Positions 42,547 through 52,362 of a stretch of DNA of 64,000 nt are shown here, one piece after another. Position 1 is the first letter of the stretch, and the number at the start of each line of letters is the position of its first letter. The stretch lies in the NCBI GenBank assembly GCA_017643925.1, contig JAEPML010000006.1, positions 182,225-246,224 of the forward strand, in the 5' to 3' direction. Position numbers and translations under genes: made by a program. The notes beneath the pieces are model-generated. The model saw nothing but the letters and a program-made list of their open reading frames with translations. It did no database searches and had not been told where the DNA came from. The stretch comes from Roseibium sp. (lineage in GTDB: Bacteria; Pseudomonadota; Alphaproteobacteria; Rhizobiales; Stappiaceae).

Positions 42547-43785
42547 TCACTCCACGTCCGGCCCGGCGGGAATGGAGACCGGCTTGTCGATTATGGATTT
42601 GTGGGCGCCCATCTTGCCGTGAGAGACGAGTGTTCCCAGAACATCCACGATGACGCGCGTCGCCAGCAGTGCCGTGATGTCGGAACAGTCGTAGGGCGGT
42701 GACACTTCCACGACTTCCAGGCCGCAAATGCCCTCCTTAGCGACGAGGGAGACCAGCTCCAGCGCTTCGCGCGGCAGGAAGCCGCCCGGCTCCGGCCAGC
42801 CTGTTCCCGGAACGAAGCCGCAATCGACGCTGTCGATGTCGAAGGAGATGTAAACGGCGTCCGCGTCCTTCCAGGCAAGCTCCAGCGCGCGGGCGGCCGT
42901 TTCGGCGAGACCCAGTTCCTCGACGTCGCGCATGGTGAAGATGTTGGTGTTGCGTTCCCTGGCAACTTCCACACCTTCGCGCGGCACCTGCCAGCCACCG
43001 ATGCCGATCTGGACCAGGTTGACGGCGGGCACGTTGACAAGGTCGGTCGCGTGGAACCATGGCGTCGTGTGCATGCGCTCGTCCAGGTCCTTTTCCTGGA
43101 TGTCGATATGCCGGTCGAAATGAACGATGCCGATGCGCTTGGATGTGCATTGCGCAATACCGCGGACACAGGGAAACCCGATCGAGTGATCGCCACCTAT
43201 CATGATTGGCAGAGCCCCGGACGAGGCCACGTGGGACACGGCCCGCGTGATCTGGTCAAAGGTCTTTTCGATGTTGGCAGGGATGGTGAAAATGTCACCG
43301 ACATCGCACAAGGTCATCTGCTCGCGCAGATCCACACCCATCTCGTAGTTGTAAGGTGTGTAAAGCGCCGAAATCTTGCGCACGCCCTGCGGTCCGAAAC
43401 GCGTGCCTGGCCGGTAGGTTGTGCCACCGTCAAAGGGAATGCCGATCACCGCCGCGTCATAGGCGCCGACCTGCGTGACGTCTTCAATATAGGGCGCCTT
43501 CAAGAAGGTATTGATGCCTGCGTAGTGTGGAAGCTCGCCACGCGCAAAGGTCGGGATGGACTTGTCCGTCAGGCTGTCCGAGCCCGTAAGGCCCATGCGA
43601 AGAGCCCAGGCCTTTTCCTTCTCCCAGGCTGCGGACGGCAACAGTCCCTCCTTTTCGGCAGCTTTCCAGCCACGCAGCTGGAGCTTGTCGAAATCTGGGT
43701 GGTGCTGTCGTTCGCGCTGGCCTCGGCTGATCGAGCCGGCAACCCTGTGCCGTGTCGATGGTCCGGCGTGTTCGAAAAGACTCAT
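42547..43785 (-). CDS. gdmH: Ureohydrolase, probable nickel-dependent guanidine hydrolase
   Basis: The 412-residue protein from ATG 43785 (GAGGAACGCCCC upstream) is an arginase/agmatinase-fold enzyme: VIGIPFDGGTTYRPGTRFGP, PIMIGGDHSIGFP, GIVHFDRHIDIQ and VYISFDIDSVDCGFVPGTGW. The metal motif is DRHID rather than the DAHxD of agmatinases, and the N-terminal part is about 90 residues longer, features I associate with GdmH of Synechocystis, which splits guanidine into urea and ammonia. The guanidine-I riboswitch and the urea-carboxylase-type ABC transporter of the same operon make guanidine the best substrate call; guanidinobutyrase is the main alternative. Confidence 0.8.
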   Translation of the reverse strand: MSLFEHAGPSTRHRVAGSISRGQRERQHHPDFDKLQLRGWKAAEKEGLLPSAAWEKEKAWALRMGLTGSDSLTDKSIPTFARGELPHYAGINTFLKAPYIEDVTQVGAYDAAVIGIPFDGGTTYRPGTRFGPQGVRKISALYTPYNYEMGVDLREQMTLCDVGDIFTIPANIEKTFDQITRAVSHVASSGALPIMIGGDHSIGFPCVRGIAQCTSKRIGIVHFDRHIDIQEKDLDERMHTTPWFHATDLVNVPAVNLVQIGIGGWQVPREGVEVARERNTNIFTMRDVEELGLAETAARALELAWKDADAVYISFDIDSVDCGFVPGTGWPEPGGFLPREALELVSLVAKEGICGLEVVEVSPPYDCSDITALLATRVIVDVLGTLVSHGKMGAHKSIIDKPVSIPAGPDVE

Positions 43786-43795
43786 GGGGCGTTCC

Positions 43796-44629
43796 TCAAG
43801 GTGTTTTGGTTTCAATCTGGATGGGGGTGTCGGATTGGCCCGGTAGACCGATCGCCTCGGCAATCTGTTCAGGGCCTTGTTGAAGTTCTGTCGACGGGCT
43901 GCTCAAAGGCAGGTCATAGGTGATCGTTGCCCCATAGGCCTCCGGTGCTTGCGGGTCGTGGCGGATCTTGTCGAAAACAAGCAGGCGCGTACCCAGTTTG
44001 AAGGCCTCGTGGATGTCATGGGTGACCATGAAGATCGTCATGCCGAGTTCATTCCAGAGGCCGAGCAGAAGCTCGTGCATGTCGACACGAATGCCCGGAT
44101 CAAGGGCGCCGAAAGGTTCGTCCAGAAGCAGGATGGATGGTTTTTTGGCAAGCGCCTGCGCGATCGCCAGACGCTGCTGCATGCCGCCCGAGAGCTGCGC
44201 GGGATACCGGTCGGCGGCCGCCGACAGACCGATCCGCTCCAGCAGGTCATCGATCTCCTCGCGCGCTTGCCGGCGTTTCATTCCAAACAGTCTTCCGGCA
44301 AGGGGCGCTCTTTCGAATTCGGATGCCAGGATCAGGTTCTCGGCAACTGTCAGGTGCGAGAAGACCGAGTATTTCTGGAAGACGATGCCCCGGTCCGGTG
44401 TCGGTTCGTCCGGCAATGCGTGGCCGTCCAGAAGGATCTCGCCGCGAGTCGGCAGCTCCTGTGAGAGCAGCATGCGCAGAAACGTGGACTTGCCGCAGCC
44501 GGACGCACCCACGATGGTGCAGAAGCTGCCGCTTTCGACATCCAGCTCCACGCGTTCCAGGATCGGGGTCCGGTCATAGGATTTTTCCAGACCTCTGACG
44601 GACAACTTGATATCGGTGGATCCGGTCAT
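43796..44629 (-). CDS. ABC transporter ATP-binding protein, guanidine-linked
   Basis: A 277-residue ABC ATPase of the nitrate/taurine type: Walker A GASGCGKSTFLRML, Q-loop FQKYSVFSHLTVAENL, signature LSGGMQQRLAIAQALA, Walker B ILLLDEPFGALD and switch VTHDIHEAF. It energises the permease whose gene it overlaps by four bases. The family is the urea-carboxylase-associated transporter; together with the riboswitch the likely cargo is guanidine or a close relative. Confidence 0.85.
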   Translation of the reverse strand: MTGSTDIKLSVRGLEKSYDRTPILERVELDVESGSFCTIVGASGCGKSTFLRMLLSQELPTRGEILLDGHALPDEPTPDRGIVFQKYSVFSHLTVAENLILASEFERAPLAGRLFGMKRRQAREEIDDLLERIGLSAAADRYPAQLSGGMQQRLAIAQALAKKPSILLLDEPFGALDPGIRVDMHELLLGLWNELGMTIFMVTHDIHEAFKLGTRLLVFDKIRHDPQAPEAYGATITYDLPLSSPSTELQQGPEQIAEAIGLPGQSDTPIQIETKTP

Positions 44630-45447
44630 AGCGCGTCACCTCCCAGGTGATGCCAGCGGAAGCTGCGCCGGGAGATCAGCAAAAGCGCGCGGTCGAGCAG
44701 GAAGGCGAGCAGCGTGATCCAGACGACATAGGGCAGGATCACATCCATCGCGAGATAACGACGGACCAGGAAGATCCGGTAGCCAAGTCCGGTGGTGGAA
44801 GCGATGGCTTCCGCCGAGATCAGGAAGATCCAGGCTGGAACGAGACCCATTCTGAGCGCGGTGATCAGTTTGGGCAGGACCTGCGGGATCACAAGCCGGA
44901 CGGTCATCTGCCACACAGATGCTCCGAGGGTTTCGGCCTTGATGATCATCTCGCGCGGGATATCGAGAACTGCCTGGGCCGTGGAACGGATCATGACCGG
45001 TGCCGTCCCGATCACAATGAGGGCGATCTTGGCCAGTTCACCCAGGCCGAATGTAATGAACAGGATCGGCAGGATGGTGATTGGCGGGATCAGCGAGAAA
45101 GTTGCGAGATAAGGGGCCAGCGCGCTTCTGACATGTGGAATGAAGCCGATGGCGATGCCGAAGGTCAGTGCAAGCAGGGTCGACACCGCCATGCCCGTGC
45201 CGAGCCGCCAGAGACTGTCAAACGTGTCCACCCAAAGGAGCAGGTCTCCGGACCGCCGGTCCGGGATGGCCGCCATGCGCCAGAACGCCTGGCCCATGCT
45301 TTCCAGAGACGGCAAAAGCTTGTCGGCCGGATTGTCGAGGCGCCTGTAGTGGCTGGCAATGGCGTATCCGACGATTGTCGCCACGAAGGGCAGCAAACCG
45401 AGCGCGAGAGCCGTGAGCCGGGACGGTTTCCGATTGATGATGCGCAT
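44626..45447 (-). CDS. ABC transporter permease, guanidine-linked
   Basis: A 273-residue inner-membrane permease of the NitT/TauT class with about six helices and the EAA loop: ILPILFITFGLGELAKIALI, then DIPREMIIKAETLGASVWQM and VLPKLITALRMGLVPAWIFL. It is translated with the ATPase (overlap ATGA) and lies 68 bases after the binding-protein gene. Confidence 0.85.
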   Translation of the reverse strand: MRIINRKPSRLTALALGLLPFVATIVGYAIASHYRRLDNPADKLLPSLESMGQAFWRMAAIPDRRSGDLLLWVDTFDSLWRLGTGMAVSTLLALTFGIAIGFIPHVRSALAPYLATFSLIPPITILPILFITFGLGELAKIALIVIGTAPVMIRSTAQAVLDIPREMIIKAETLGASVWQMTVRLVIPQVLPKLITALRMGLVPAWIFLISAEAIASTTGLGYRIFLVRRYLAMDVILPYVVWITLLAFLLDRALLLISRRSFRWHHLGGDAL

Positions 45448-45515
45448 GCAGGATCCCTTCGGTCTCCTGGGCGGATCCGGCGTTCCGGCCGGATCCGCGG
45501 AGGTGTCGTCAGGAT

Positions 45516-46586
45516 TTAGAGGGCGCCGTCAGCGGCCATCTGCATGAAGCTCGGATCGAAGCGCAATTTCACGTTGTTCGTGTCGCCGTAGACCGAACCG
45601 TCCGGGAAGGAGACACCGACGAATTCCGGGCTGGGGGCTCCTTCGCCAAGGATGCCCTTGTCGAACAGGAACTCGGCAACGAACTTCATCGTCGACGGCA
45701 ACTCGGGAGCCTTTGTAAACGCGACGGCTTCAGCCGGGGTGTAGAACATCTTGGTGGTCGCGAGCTGGGCGTCGTAGCCCGGCAGATCGGTGCCGGAGGC
45801 TTCCGCCATCGCAGTGCGAGCGGACGCACCTTCATCCCCGTCGGAGGACATGATGGCCATCAGTTCGTACCAGGCGCCGACAAGCGCCTTTCCGAAGGCA
45901 GGATTGTCCGCAAGCGTTTCGGTGTTGACCATCATGATGTCGATGATCTCACCCGGAATGCCTGCGCTGTCGAAAACCTTGGTGGCGTTCGGCTGTGCCT
46001 CGATTTCGGAGAGCAACGGGTTCCAGGTCACGACAGAGGTGACATCAGCCGTCGCGTAGGCCGCGATCATGTCGGCGTCGGACGTGTTGATGACGGTCAG
46101 GTCCTTTTCGCTGAGACCAACGGTATCGAGCGCGCGCGCCAGCAGGTAGTGGGAGACCGACAACTCGACGAGGTTGACGCTTTGTCCCTTGATGTCGGCC
46201 AGTTCCGTCTTGTCTTTCAGGATGATGCCGTCATTGCCGTTCGAATAGTCGCCGACGATCAGGGCTGTTGTGTCAACGCCGCCGCCGGCGGGAATGGACA
46301 GGGCATCCATGTTGGTCATGGAGCAGCCATCATATTCACCAGCCGTATACTGGTTGATGGATTCCACGTAGTCGTTGATCTGAACGATCTCGACATTAAT
46401 ATCGTATTTGTCGGCCCATTTTTTCATGATGCCGCTGTCCTGGAGATAGCCCCAGGGCATCCAGCCGACATAGATCGACCAGCACACCTTGAAGTCTTTC
46501 TTTTCTTCGGCCTGTACGGCGCCAACGGACAGTGGCAGCGAAAGGGCTGCAGCGAGAAGGGAAGCTTTGGCAAACGATTTCAGCAT
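45516..46586 (-). CDS. ABC transporter substrate-binding protein, urea-carboxylase/guanidine type
   Basis: A 356-residue periplasmic protein with a Sec signal peptide (MLKSFAKASLLAAALSLPLS, ending AVQA). The mature N-terminus KVCWSIYVGWMPWGYLQDSG, GEYDGCSMTNMDALSIPAGG and DYSNGNDGIILKD are typical of the binding protein found beside urea/guanidine carboxylases. It is the first gene after the guanidine-I riboswitch, with AGGAGACGCGCACAG leading the ATG, and should bring guanidine to the permease. Confidence 0.87.
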   Translation of the reverse strand: MLKSFAKASLLAAALSLPLSVGAVQAEEKKDFKVCWSIYVGWMPWGYLQDSGIMKKWADKYDINVEIVQINDYVESINQYTAGEYDGCSMTNMDALSIPAGGGVDTTALIVGDYSNGNDGIILKDKTELADIKGQSVNLVELSVSHYLLARALDTVGLSEKDLTVINTSDADMIAAYATADVTSVVTWNPLLSEIEAQPNATKVFDSAGIPGEIIDIMMVNTETLADNPAFGKALVGAWYELMAIMSSDGDEGASARTAMAEASGTDLPGYDAQLATTKMFYTPAEAVAFTKAPELPSTMKFVAEFLFDKGILGEGAPSPEFVGVSFPDGSVYGDTNNVKLRFDPSFMQMAADGAL

Positions 46587-46702
46587 CTGTGCGCGTCTCC
46601 TGTCTTGAGCCCGGAGCGCAAACGGGAGCGGTCCTTCTGGGCATCCTGTTGAGGATCTTGCGCACGGCCGGGAGCAGGTTCGCGCGCGCGAGCCTCGATC
46701 AG

Positions 46703-46826
46703 TTGTCTCCCGGGTTTTTGTCCCGCCGTGTCACCGGCCATATGGTCAGGGCTCTGCCTGAAACTGACCGGCTTGCACCTCTCGGTCCTGCGTCAAGGTC
46801 GACCGGATCCCTAGGTGCGCTGCACG
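46703..46826 (-). ncRNA. Guanidine-I (ykkC) riboswitch
   Basis: The minus strand reads CACCTAGGGATCCGG, then GGACCGAGAGGTGCAAGCCGG (split by a base-paired arm), and ends with ACGGCGGGACAAAAACCCGG followed by GAGA. These are the conserved blocks of the guanidine-I aptamer (CUAGGG-UCCGG; ACCGAGAG; GGCGGGA-AAAA-CCCGGGAGA). It lies about 115 bases upstream of the binding-protein start, so guanidine turns on the transporter and GdmH operon. Confidence 0.93.
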
Positions 46827-47244
46827 GTTTCTTATTTGCAAACGAGGTGCCAGTTTGCGTTTGATCGAAATTATCAAGTTAATTCATATATTTATTCCGT
46901 TTGTTTTCTTTGAGCGAAAAATGTGCGCTCGTTCGAGGAAGTTCTTGTGTTTAAAAAACGGGCATGAATGGCGTTAAAACAGTCATCTCGCGTGAGGCGC
47001 CGTAATATTTATCTGATGAGTTGCTGGCATGCTTGTCAGCTCAAACGCAAATACTGACCGGACACTGATAAGAACATGATGGCAGCGTGCCATCGTTTGC
47101 CGGCCTGGGTCACCTGGCACGTTCGGTGGGACGAACCAAAAGACCGGTGACGGGCCAAATCCTTGACTGTAAGTTGGCAACGCATCCGGGAGCCGTTTCG
47201 GTCCGTTTCCAAATGCAGTTTGTTTTCAGTGAGCGTTCTTCTTC
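46827..47244. promoter_or_regulatory. Divergent non-coding region between the guanidine and hydrogenase operons
   Basis: No gene is supported; the small open frames in it have no ribosome-binding site. The AT-rich stretch at about 46860-46960 probably holds promoters for both directions. TTGAT at 46861 and ATCAA at 46873 form an inverted repeat with seven bases between, too wide for a standard FNR box. The remaining 280 bases form a long leader before hypF. Confidence 0.5.
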
Positions 47245-49563
47245 GTGTCGTATCCAGGCAAGTCAATTCGGATCAGGGGCAATGTGCAAGGTGTCGGTTT
47301 CCGGCCCCATGTCTGGCAACTGGCCCAAAGGACGGCTGTTGCCGGATCCGTGCGCAATGACCTCAATGGCGTCACGATCAGCGCGTTTGGCCAGGCACCG
47401 GCTCTTGACGCCTTTGTTCGCGGGCTGAAGGACGGCGCACCGCGCCTGGCGCGCATCGACATGATTGAGATTGAGGACATCGCCAGCGAAACGCTCCCGA
47501 CCGACTTTCGCATTCTTCAAAGCGATGGCATGGGATCGGGAACCGGCATCCAGCCCGATGCGGCCACGTGCTCAGACTGTCTTTGCGAGATTGCAGATCC
47601 GACTGACCGGCGTTTCGGGTACGCCTTTGCAAACTGCACCCAATGCGGTCCAAGGTTTTCGATCATAAGGCATGTTCCCTATGACCGGGATGCAACCACA
47701 ATGTCGGATTTTGACATGTGCGATGCCTGCCGAGAAGAGTATGAGAACCCCGGTGATCGTCGCTTTCACGCTCAGCCGATTGCCTGTCCTGCGTGTGGTC
47801 CCCAGCTCTGGTTTGAGGCACTGGGACAACGACTTGATGGTGTCGATCCCATAGTCCATGCCGCCGAATGCCTGAAGGCCGGTCAAATTCTGGCAATCAA
47901 GGGGCTCGGTGGATTTCAGATCGCGGTTGATGCCTGCAACGAAAGCGCAATTGCCGAACTCAGGCGCAAAAAGAGACGACCGGACAAACCCTTTGCGCTG
48001 ATGGCACGCGACCTCGCGCAATTGCAGGAATATTGCACAATCAGCAAGGAGGAAGCAGCGTTGATTGAGATGCCGGCGGCGCCCATCCTGCTGCTAGAGG
48101 CAAAGCCGGGCGGTCTTGCTGCCAACATCGCTCCCCATCAGGACCGGCTGGGCTTCATGTTGCCGAACTCGCCGCTCCATCACCTGCTGATGGCGAGGCT
48201 CGAGCATCCCGTCGTTCTCACCTCGGGCAATATTTCCGATGACCCGCAGGAGATAGACAACACAAGGGCGGTGACGCGGCTACAGGAACTGGTGGACGGT
48301 TTCCTCACGCATGACCGGACGATCGAGAACAGGGTCGATGACAGTGTCCTGAGGCTCGACCGGCCCGGACCGACCGTGCTGCGACGTGCACGCGGCCTTG
48401 CCCCGGCATCTGTGCACTGCGCTTTTGTTTCAGAAACGGCACCCAAGGTGCTGGCCATGGGCGGCGAGCTTAAGAATACATTCTGCCTGCTGAACGGACC
48501 GGACGCCATCGTCTCGCAGCATATCGGTGATCTCAAGAATGCAACTGTCTTTGCCGACTACAAGGCGACCCTGCGCCAGTTTCTTTCGCTTTACGACTTC
48601 AGGCCGGACATCGTCGCGGTCGACCGGCATCCGCAGTATTTGTCCTCCGGTTATGGGCGCAGACTTGCAGATGAGTTCGGTGCAGACCTTGTCGAGGTCC
48701 AACATCACCACGCCCACCTTGCATCGTGCCTCGGGGAGCATGCCGGGGCCGGCGAACCAGGAGACGAAGTTCTTGCAATCGTTCTGGACGGCACGGGGTG
48801 GGGGCCTGATAAAACCGTCTGGGGCGGCGAAATCCTGAAAGGCAATTTCAGTAGGTACGAGCGGATCGGGGGGCTGATACCTGTCCGGCTGCCCGGTGGC
48901 GATGCAGCCGCGCGCGAGCCCTGGCGGAACCTGATGGCCCAGCTTCATGCCAGTTTTGGCGTGGAGATGATGAAAGAGGTCAAACCCGGCGAACTCAGGA
49001 CGTTGCTTGAGGGCAAACAGTCCGCTGTCCTGGAGAAGATGCTGACGGATGGCGTCAATTCGCCCTTGACCTCCTCTGCCGGCAGGTTCTTCGACGCAGT
49101 CGCGGCAGCGCTTCGGATCTGCTTTGACAGTCAGAGTTTTGAAGGCCAGGCGGCCATGCAACTCGAATGCCTTGCCACGCCCTTCCTCGCCGAGGAGGAG
49201 GGTTACGAAATCGAAATTGAGAATGGCACCTGGCTGTCCTTCGGGACGTTGTGGCGATCCCTGTTGTCAGATCTGGAAAAGCAGCAGTCGCCGGGACGAA
49301 TCGCGGCCCGGGTCCATCTCGGATTTATTGACGGCCTTGCAAGAGTTCTCGAAAATCTGGGCGGAGAAAAAGACCGGACAGTGGTCCTTTCCGGTGGTGT
49401 CTTTCAGAACGCCCTGTTGCTGGACGGTTTGAGCAGCCGTTGTTCTGAACGCGGTCTGCATGTCCTGACCCAGAGCAAAGTGCCGCCCAATGACGGCGGG
49501 CTGGCGCTCGGGCAGGCGCTTGTGGCGCTCGCCAAAGCACAGCGGAACAAGCCGTCTCGGTAG
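47245..49563 (+). CDS. hypF: Carbamoyltransferase HypF, [NiFe] hydrogenase maturation
   Basis: A 772-residue HypF: acylphosphatase domain (RIRGNVQGVGFRPHVWQLAQ), two zinc-finger-like Cys sets (CSDCLCEI, CTQCGPRF; CDACREEY, CPACGPQL), YrdC domain (GQILAIKGLGGFQIAVDACN) and Kae1-like C-terminal domain (HHHAHLASCLGEH; VLSGGVFQNALLLDGL). It transfers a carbamoyl group to HypE, the source of the cyanide ligands. Start GTG 47245 is chosen from the acylphosphatase position; its ribosome-binding site is weak. It heads the hydrogenase cluster. Confidence 0.94.
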   Translation: MSYPGKSIRIRGNVQGVGFRPHVWQLAQRTAVAGSVRNDLNGVTISAFGQAPALDAFVRGLKDGAPRLARIDMIEIEDIASETLPTDFRILQSDGMGSGTGIQPDAATCSDCLCEIADPTDRRFGYAFANCTQCGPRFSIIRHVPYDRDATTMSDFDMCDACREEYENPGDRRFHAQPIACPACGPQLWFEALGQRLDGVDPIVHAAECLKAGQILAIKGLGGFQIAVDACNESAIAELRRKKRRPDKPFALMARDLAQLQEYCTISKEEAALIEMPAAPILLLEAKPGGLAANIAPHQDRLGFMLPNSPLHHLLMARLEHPVVLTSGNISDDPQEIDNTRAVTRLQELVDGFLTHDRTIENRVDDSVLRLDRPGPTVLRRARGLAPASVHCAFVSETAPKVLAMGGELKNTFCLLNGPDAIVSQHIGDLKNATVFADYKATLRQFLSLYDFRPDIVAVDRHPQYLSSGYGRRLADEFGADLVEVQHHHAHLASCLGEHAGAGEPGDEVLAIVLDGTGWGPDKTVWGGEILKGNFSRYERIGGLIPVRLPGGDAAAREPWRNLMAQLHASFGVEMMKEVKPGELRTLLEGKQSAVLEKMLTDGVNSPLTSSAGRFFDAVAAALRICFDSQSFEGQAAMQLECLATPFLAEEEGYEIEIENGTWLSFGTLWRSLLSDLEKQQSPGRIAARVHLGFIDGLARVLENLGGEKDRTVVLSGGVFQNALLLDGLSSRCSERGLHVLTQSKVPPNDGGLALGQALVALAKAQRNKPSR

Positions 49564-49756
49564 CGGGCTTCTTTCATGACGATTTCATGACCGTTGATGT
49601 GGGTCAAAGACGGGTTGCGTCATCTTTGGGAACGTGACGCCGCTGGCACTTTTTACAAGAAATCAGGCTCCCGCTCATAGACACGCAATTGGGGGTCTGA
49701 TCTACTCAAATCGATTTAATTCAGTGTGCCGGATGTTTAGCTCGAGGGTGTCCGCC

Positions 49757-51637
49757 ATGGGTAATGGTCACGCGATAAACCACGATGCCGCAGCACCGAC
49801 CTGCGAATTCACTCCGATACCAGAGGGTGATATCGCCGCGATCTGTGCCACTTTCGGCAACGACAAACACCGGATGCTGGATATTCTGCGCGAAGTGCAG
49901 GACCGGTATCACTGCATCTCCCCGTCAACGCTTGATCGGGTGGCGTCGCATACGGACCTTACGCGTATCGAAGTGGAAGGTGTCGCAAGTTTCTATTCCT
50001 TCCTGTCCCTGGTGCCCAAGGGCAAGGTGACGATCCGGCTTTGCGACGACATTGTCGACCGGTTCTGCAACCTTGAGGAGGTGACCGCCGTTTTTGAAGA
50101 AGTCCTTGGCATTTCAATCGGCCAGACCACGGCTGACGGCGCCTTCTCCCTTGAATACACGCCCTGTATCGGCATGTGCGATCAGGCGCCTGCGGCGATG
50201 GTGAACGATGTCCTTCTGACATCCCTGACGCCGGAAACTGCGCGCCGTGCCGCTGAAGCCTTGAAGGAAGGTCAATCGCCGGAGACCCTCGTCAGTGACC
50301 GTTTCGATGACCTGACCCCGCATGAGCAGGCGCTCCGCATGGTGGACAACAATGTGCGTCATGCCGGTGAGGTGCTTCTCGGTCCCGTGCCGGAGGATGC
50401 GGGCCTGAACAATGCGGTTGGCATGACGTCGTCACAGATTATCACCGCCGTTGAGGAAAGTGGATTACGCGGTTGTGGTGGCGCCGGGTTCACGACAGGT
50501 CGTAAATGGCGTTTCGCCGCCAGCGAGCGAGCGGAAAAACACTTTGTGATCTGCAATGCGGATGAAGGCGAACCCGGAACATTCAAGGACCGCGTGCTTC
50601 TGACAGAGCGGCCGCACCTACTCGTCGAAGGCATGACCATTGCCGCCCGGGCCGTCGGCGCGCAACAGGGCATCATTTATCTGCGCGGGGAATACGTCTA
50701 TCTGCGACCGCTTCTCCTGCAGGTGCTGGAGGAAAGGCGGCGCCGGGGATTGCTTGGTGAAGCCATTCTTGGCGTCAGGGGATTCGATTTCGACATCCGC
50801 GTGCAGATGGGGGCAGGCGCCTATATCTGCGGTGAGGAAGGTGCCCTGATCAGCTCCTGCGAGGGCCTGCCGGGCGAACCGAAGACCCGGCCCCCTTTCC
50901 CGGTCAATCGCGGCTATCTCGGTTATCCCACCGTGGTCAACAACGTCGAGACCTTCTGTCATGCGGCGCGCATCCTCGACAAGGGCGCAAGCTGGTTCCA
51001 CGACATGGGAACGGAAGGGTCTCATGGCACGAAACTCTTCTCGATCTGTGGTGATTGCCTCAATCCCGGCATTTACGAACTTCCCTATGGCCACTCGGTC
51101 TGGGAAGTCCTGGAAATGGTCGGTGGTCAGGATGCAGCGGCTGTTCAGGTGGGTGGACCGAGCGGCATGATGATTGCGCGCGACAGTTTCCATCGCAAGC
51201 TCACCTTTGACGATCTGGCCACGGGTGGCGCCATCATCATCTTCAATGGCGACCGCAACATTCTGGAAATCGTCGAATACTACATGTCCTTCTTCGTCCA
51301 CGAGAGTTGCGGGTACTGCACGCCGTGCCGTCTCGGAAACGTCTTCCTGCAAAAGGCGATCCAGAAGTTCCGCAAGGGGCTCGCCAACCCGGAGGACATC
51401 GACTACCTCAAGGAACTCTCCGGAACGATTATCGAGACGAGCCGCTGTGGTCTGGGAATGACATCTCCCAACCCGATCCTGAGCACCTTGCAGAATTTCC
51501 CGCTGGTCTATTCGGCGGTCAGCAAGCCGAGCAAGGACGGTATTCGCGACACGTTCGACATCCAGTCGGCCATTGACGGTGCCCGGAAGATCGCCAAGCG
51601 GCGCTCCTACATCTTTGACAAGGACTTCACCCAATGA
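49757..51637 (+). CDS. hoxF: NAD-reducing hydrogenase diaphorase subunit HoxF (NuoE-NuoF fusion)
   Basis: Counted from ATG 49757 (GAGGGTGTCCGCC upstream) the protein has 626 residues; the frame is open further to 49634. The N-terminal 150 residues are NuoE-like (HRMLDILREVQDRYHCISPS; YTPCIGMCDQAPAAM). The rest is NuoF-like: FMN/NADH sites GLRGCGGAGFTTGRKW, CNADEGEPGTFKDR, GAGAYICGEEGALISS and the 4Fe-4S cluster ESCGYCTPCRLGN with a fourth Cys in SRCGLG. With HoxU it oxidises or reduces NAD. Length fits the Ralstonia HoxF (about 600). Confidence 0.9.
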   Translation: MGNGHAINHDAAAPTCEFTPIPEGDIAAICATFGNDKHRMLDILREVQDRYHCISPSTLDRVASHTDLTRIEVEGVASFYSFLSLVPKGKVTIRLCDDIVDRFCNLEEVTAVFEEVLGISIGQTTADGAFSLEYTPCIGMCDQAPAAMVNDVLLTSLTPETARRAAEALKEGQSPETLVSDRFDDLTPHEQALRMVDNNVRHAGEVLLGPVPEDAGLNNAVGMTSSQIITAVEESGLRGCGGAGFTTGRKWRFAASERAEKHFVICNADEGEPGTFKDRVLLTERPHLLVEGMTIAARAVGAQQGIIYLRGEYVYLRPLLLQVLEERRRRGLLGEAILGVRGFDFDIRVQMGAGAYICGEEGALISSCEGLPGEPKTRPPFPVNRGYLGYPTVVNNVETFCHAARILDKGASWFHDMGTEGSHGTKLFSICGDCLNPGIYELPYGHSVWEVLEMVGGQDAAAVQVGGPSGMMIARDSFHRKLTFDDLATGGAIIIFNGDRNILEIVEYYMSFFVHESCGYCTPCRLGNVFLQKAIQKFRKGLANPEDIDYLKELSGTIIETSRCGLGMTSPNPILSTLQNFPLVYSAVSKPSKDGIRDTFDIQSAIDGARKIAKRRSYIFDKDFTQ

Positions 51638-52362
51638 GCGGAACGAAGAAGGAAACAGGCTTCAGTTTCACCATCGACGGGGTGGAGGTGACAGCCTATG
51701 CAGGCCAGACGATCATGGAAGCGGCGGACGAAGCCGGGGTCTATATCCCGCGCCTTTGCGACCATGAGGGATTGCGACACCAGGGCAGTTGCCGCGTCTG
51801 CACCGTCAAGGCCGGCGGCCGCAGCGTTGCTGCCTGCACGCAGCCGGCTGCGCCCGGTCAGGCGGTCGAAAACGAAACGGCTCATCTCAACAAGATGCGG
51901 CGGGACCTTGTGGAGATGCTGTTCCACGAGGGCAATCACCTGTGCCCGATCTGCGAGGCGAGCGGCAATTGCGAATTGCAGGCGATGGCCTACCGCCTCG
52001 ACATGACGGAGGCGACGAAGTTTCCGTATCTCGAGCCGTGCCGTGCACTGGATGCCTCGCACCCGGACATCGCCCTTGATACCAACCGCTGTATCAGCTG
52101 TGGCCGGTGTATCCGTGCCTCGCAGGACGTCGATGGCAAGGGCATCTTCGGTTATGTCGGTCGTGGCATTCACCGGCGTGTTGCCGTCAACGGCGAAAAC
52201 CTGGCAGACACGAATGCAGATTCAGGCGACCATGCAATGTCGTCGGAAGTCTGCCCGGTCGGCTGTATCATTCGTAAGCGTGTCGGCTTCGCGACCCCGA
52301 TCGGGGAACGGGAATTCGACAAGGGCCTGATCGGACATGAAATCGAGGAGAAGCGCAAATGA
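51634..52362 (+). CDS. hoxU: NAD-reducing hydrogenase diaphorase subunit HoxU
   Basis: This 242-residue iron-sulfur protein has an N-terminal [2Fe-2S] domain (RLCDHEGLRHQGSCRVCTVK), a NuoG-type His-Cys3 set (HEGNHLCPICEASGNCELQA) and a 4Fe-4S set (DTNRCISCGRCIRASQDV) plus SEVCPVGCI. It relays electrons between HoxF and HoxY. The ATG overlaps the hoxF stop by four bases. Confidence 0.93.
   Translation: MSGTKKETGFSFTIDGVEVTAYAGQTIMEAADEAGVYIPRLCDHEGLRHQGSCRVCTVKAGGRSVAACTQPAAPGQAVENETAHLNKMRRDLVEMLFHEGNHLCPICEASGNCELQAMAYRLDMTEATKFPYLEPCRALDASHPDIALDTNRCISCGRCIRASQDVDGKGIFGYVGRGIHRRVAVNGENLADTNADSGDHAMSSEVCPVGCIIRKRVGFATPIGEREFDKGLIGHEIEEKRK

Noticed and set aside
46861..46877. TTGAT...ATCAA as an FNR/Crp-type box upstream of hypF
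   Set aside because: The halves are seven bases apart instead of four; kept only as an inverted repeat.
47036..47110. Search for a sigma-54 promoter before hypF (TGGCAC-like words)
   Set aside because: TGGCATGCTTGTC and TGGCACGTTCGGTG lack the TTGC element at the right distance.
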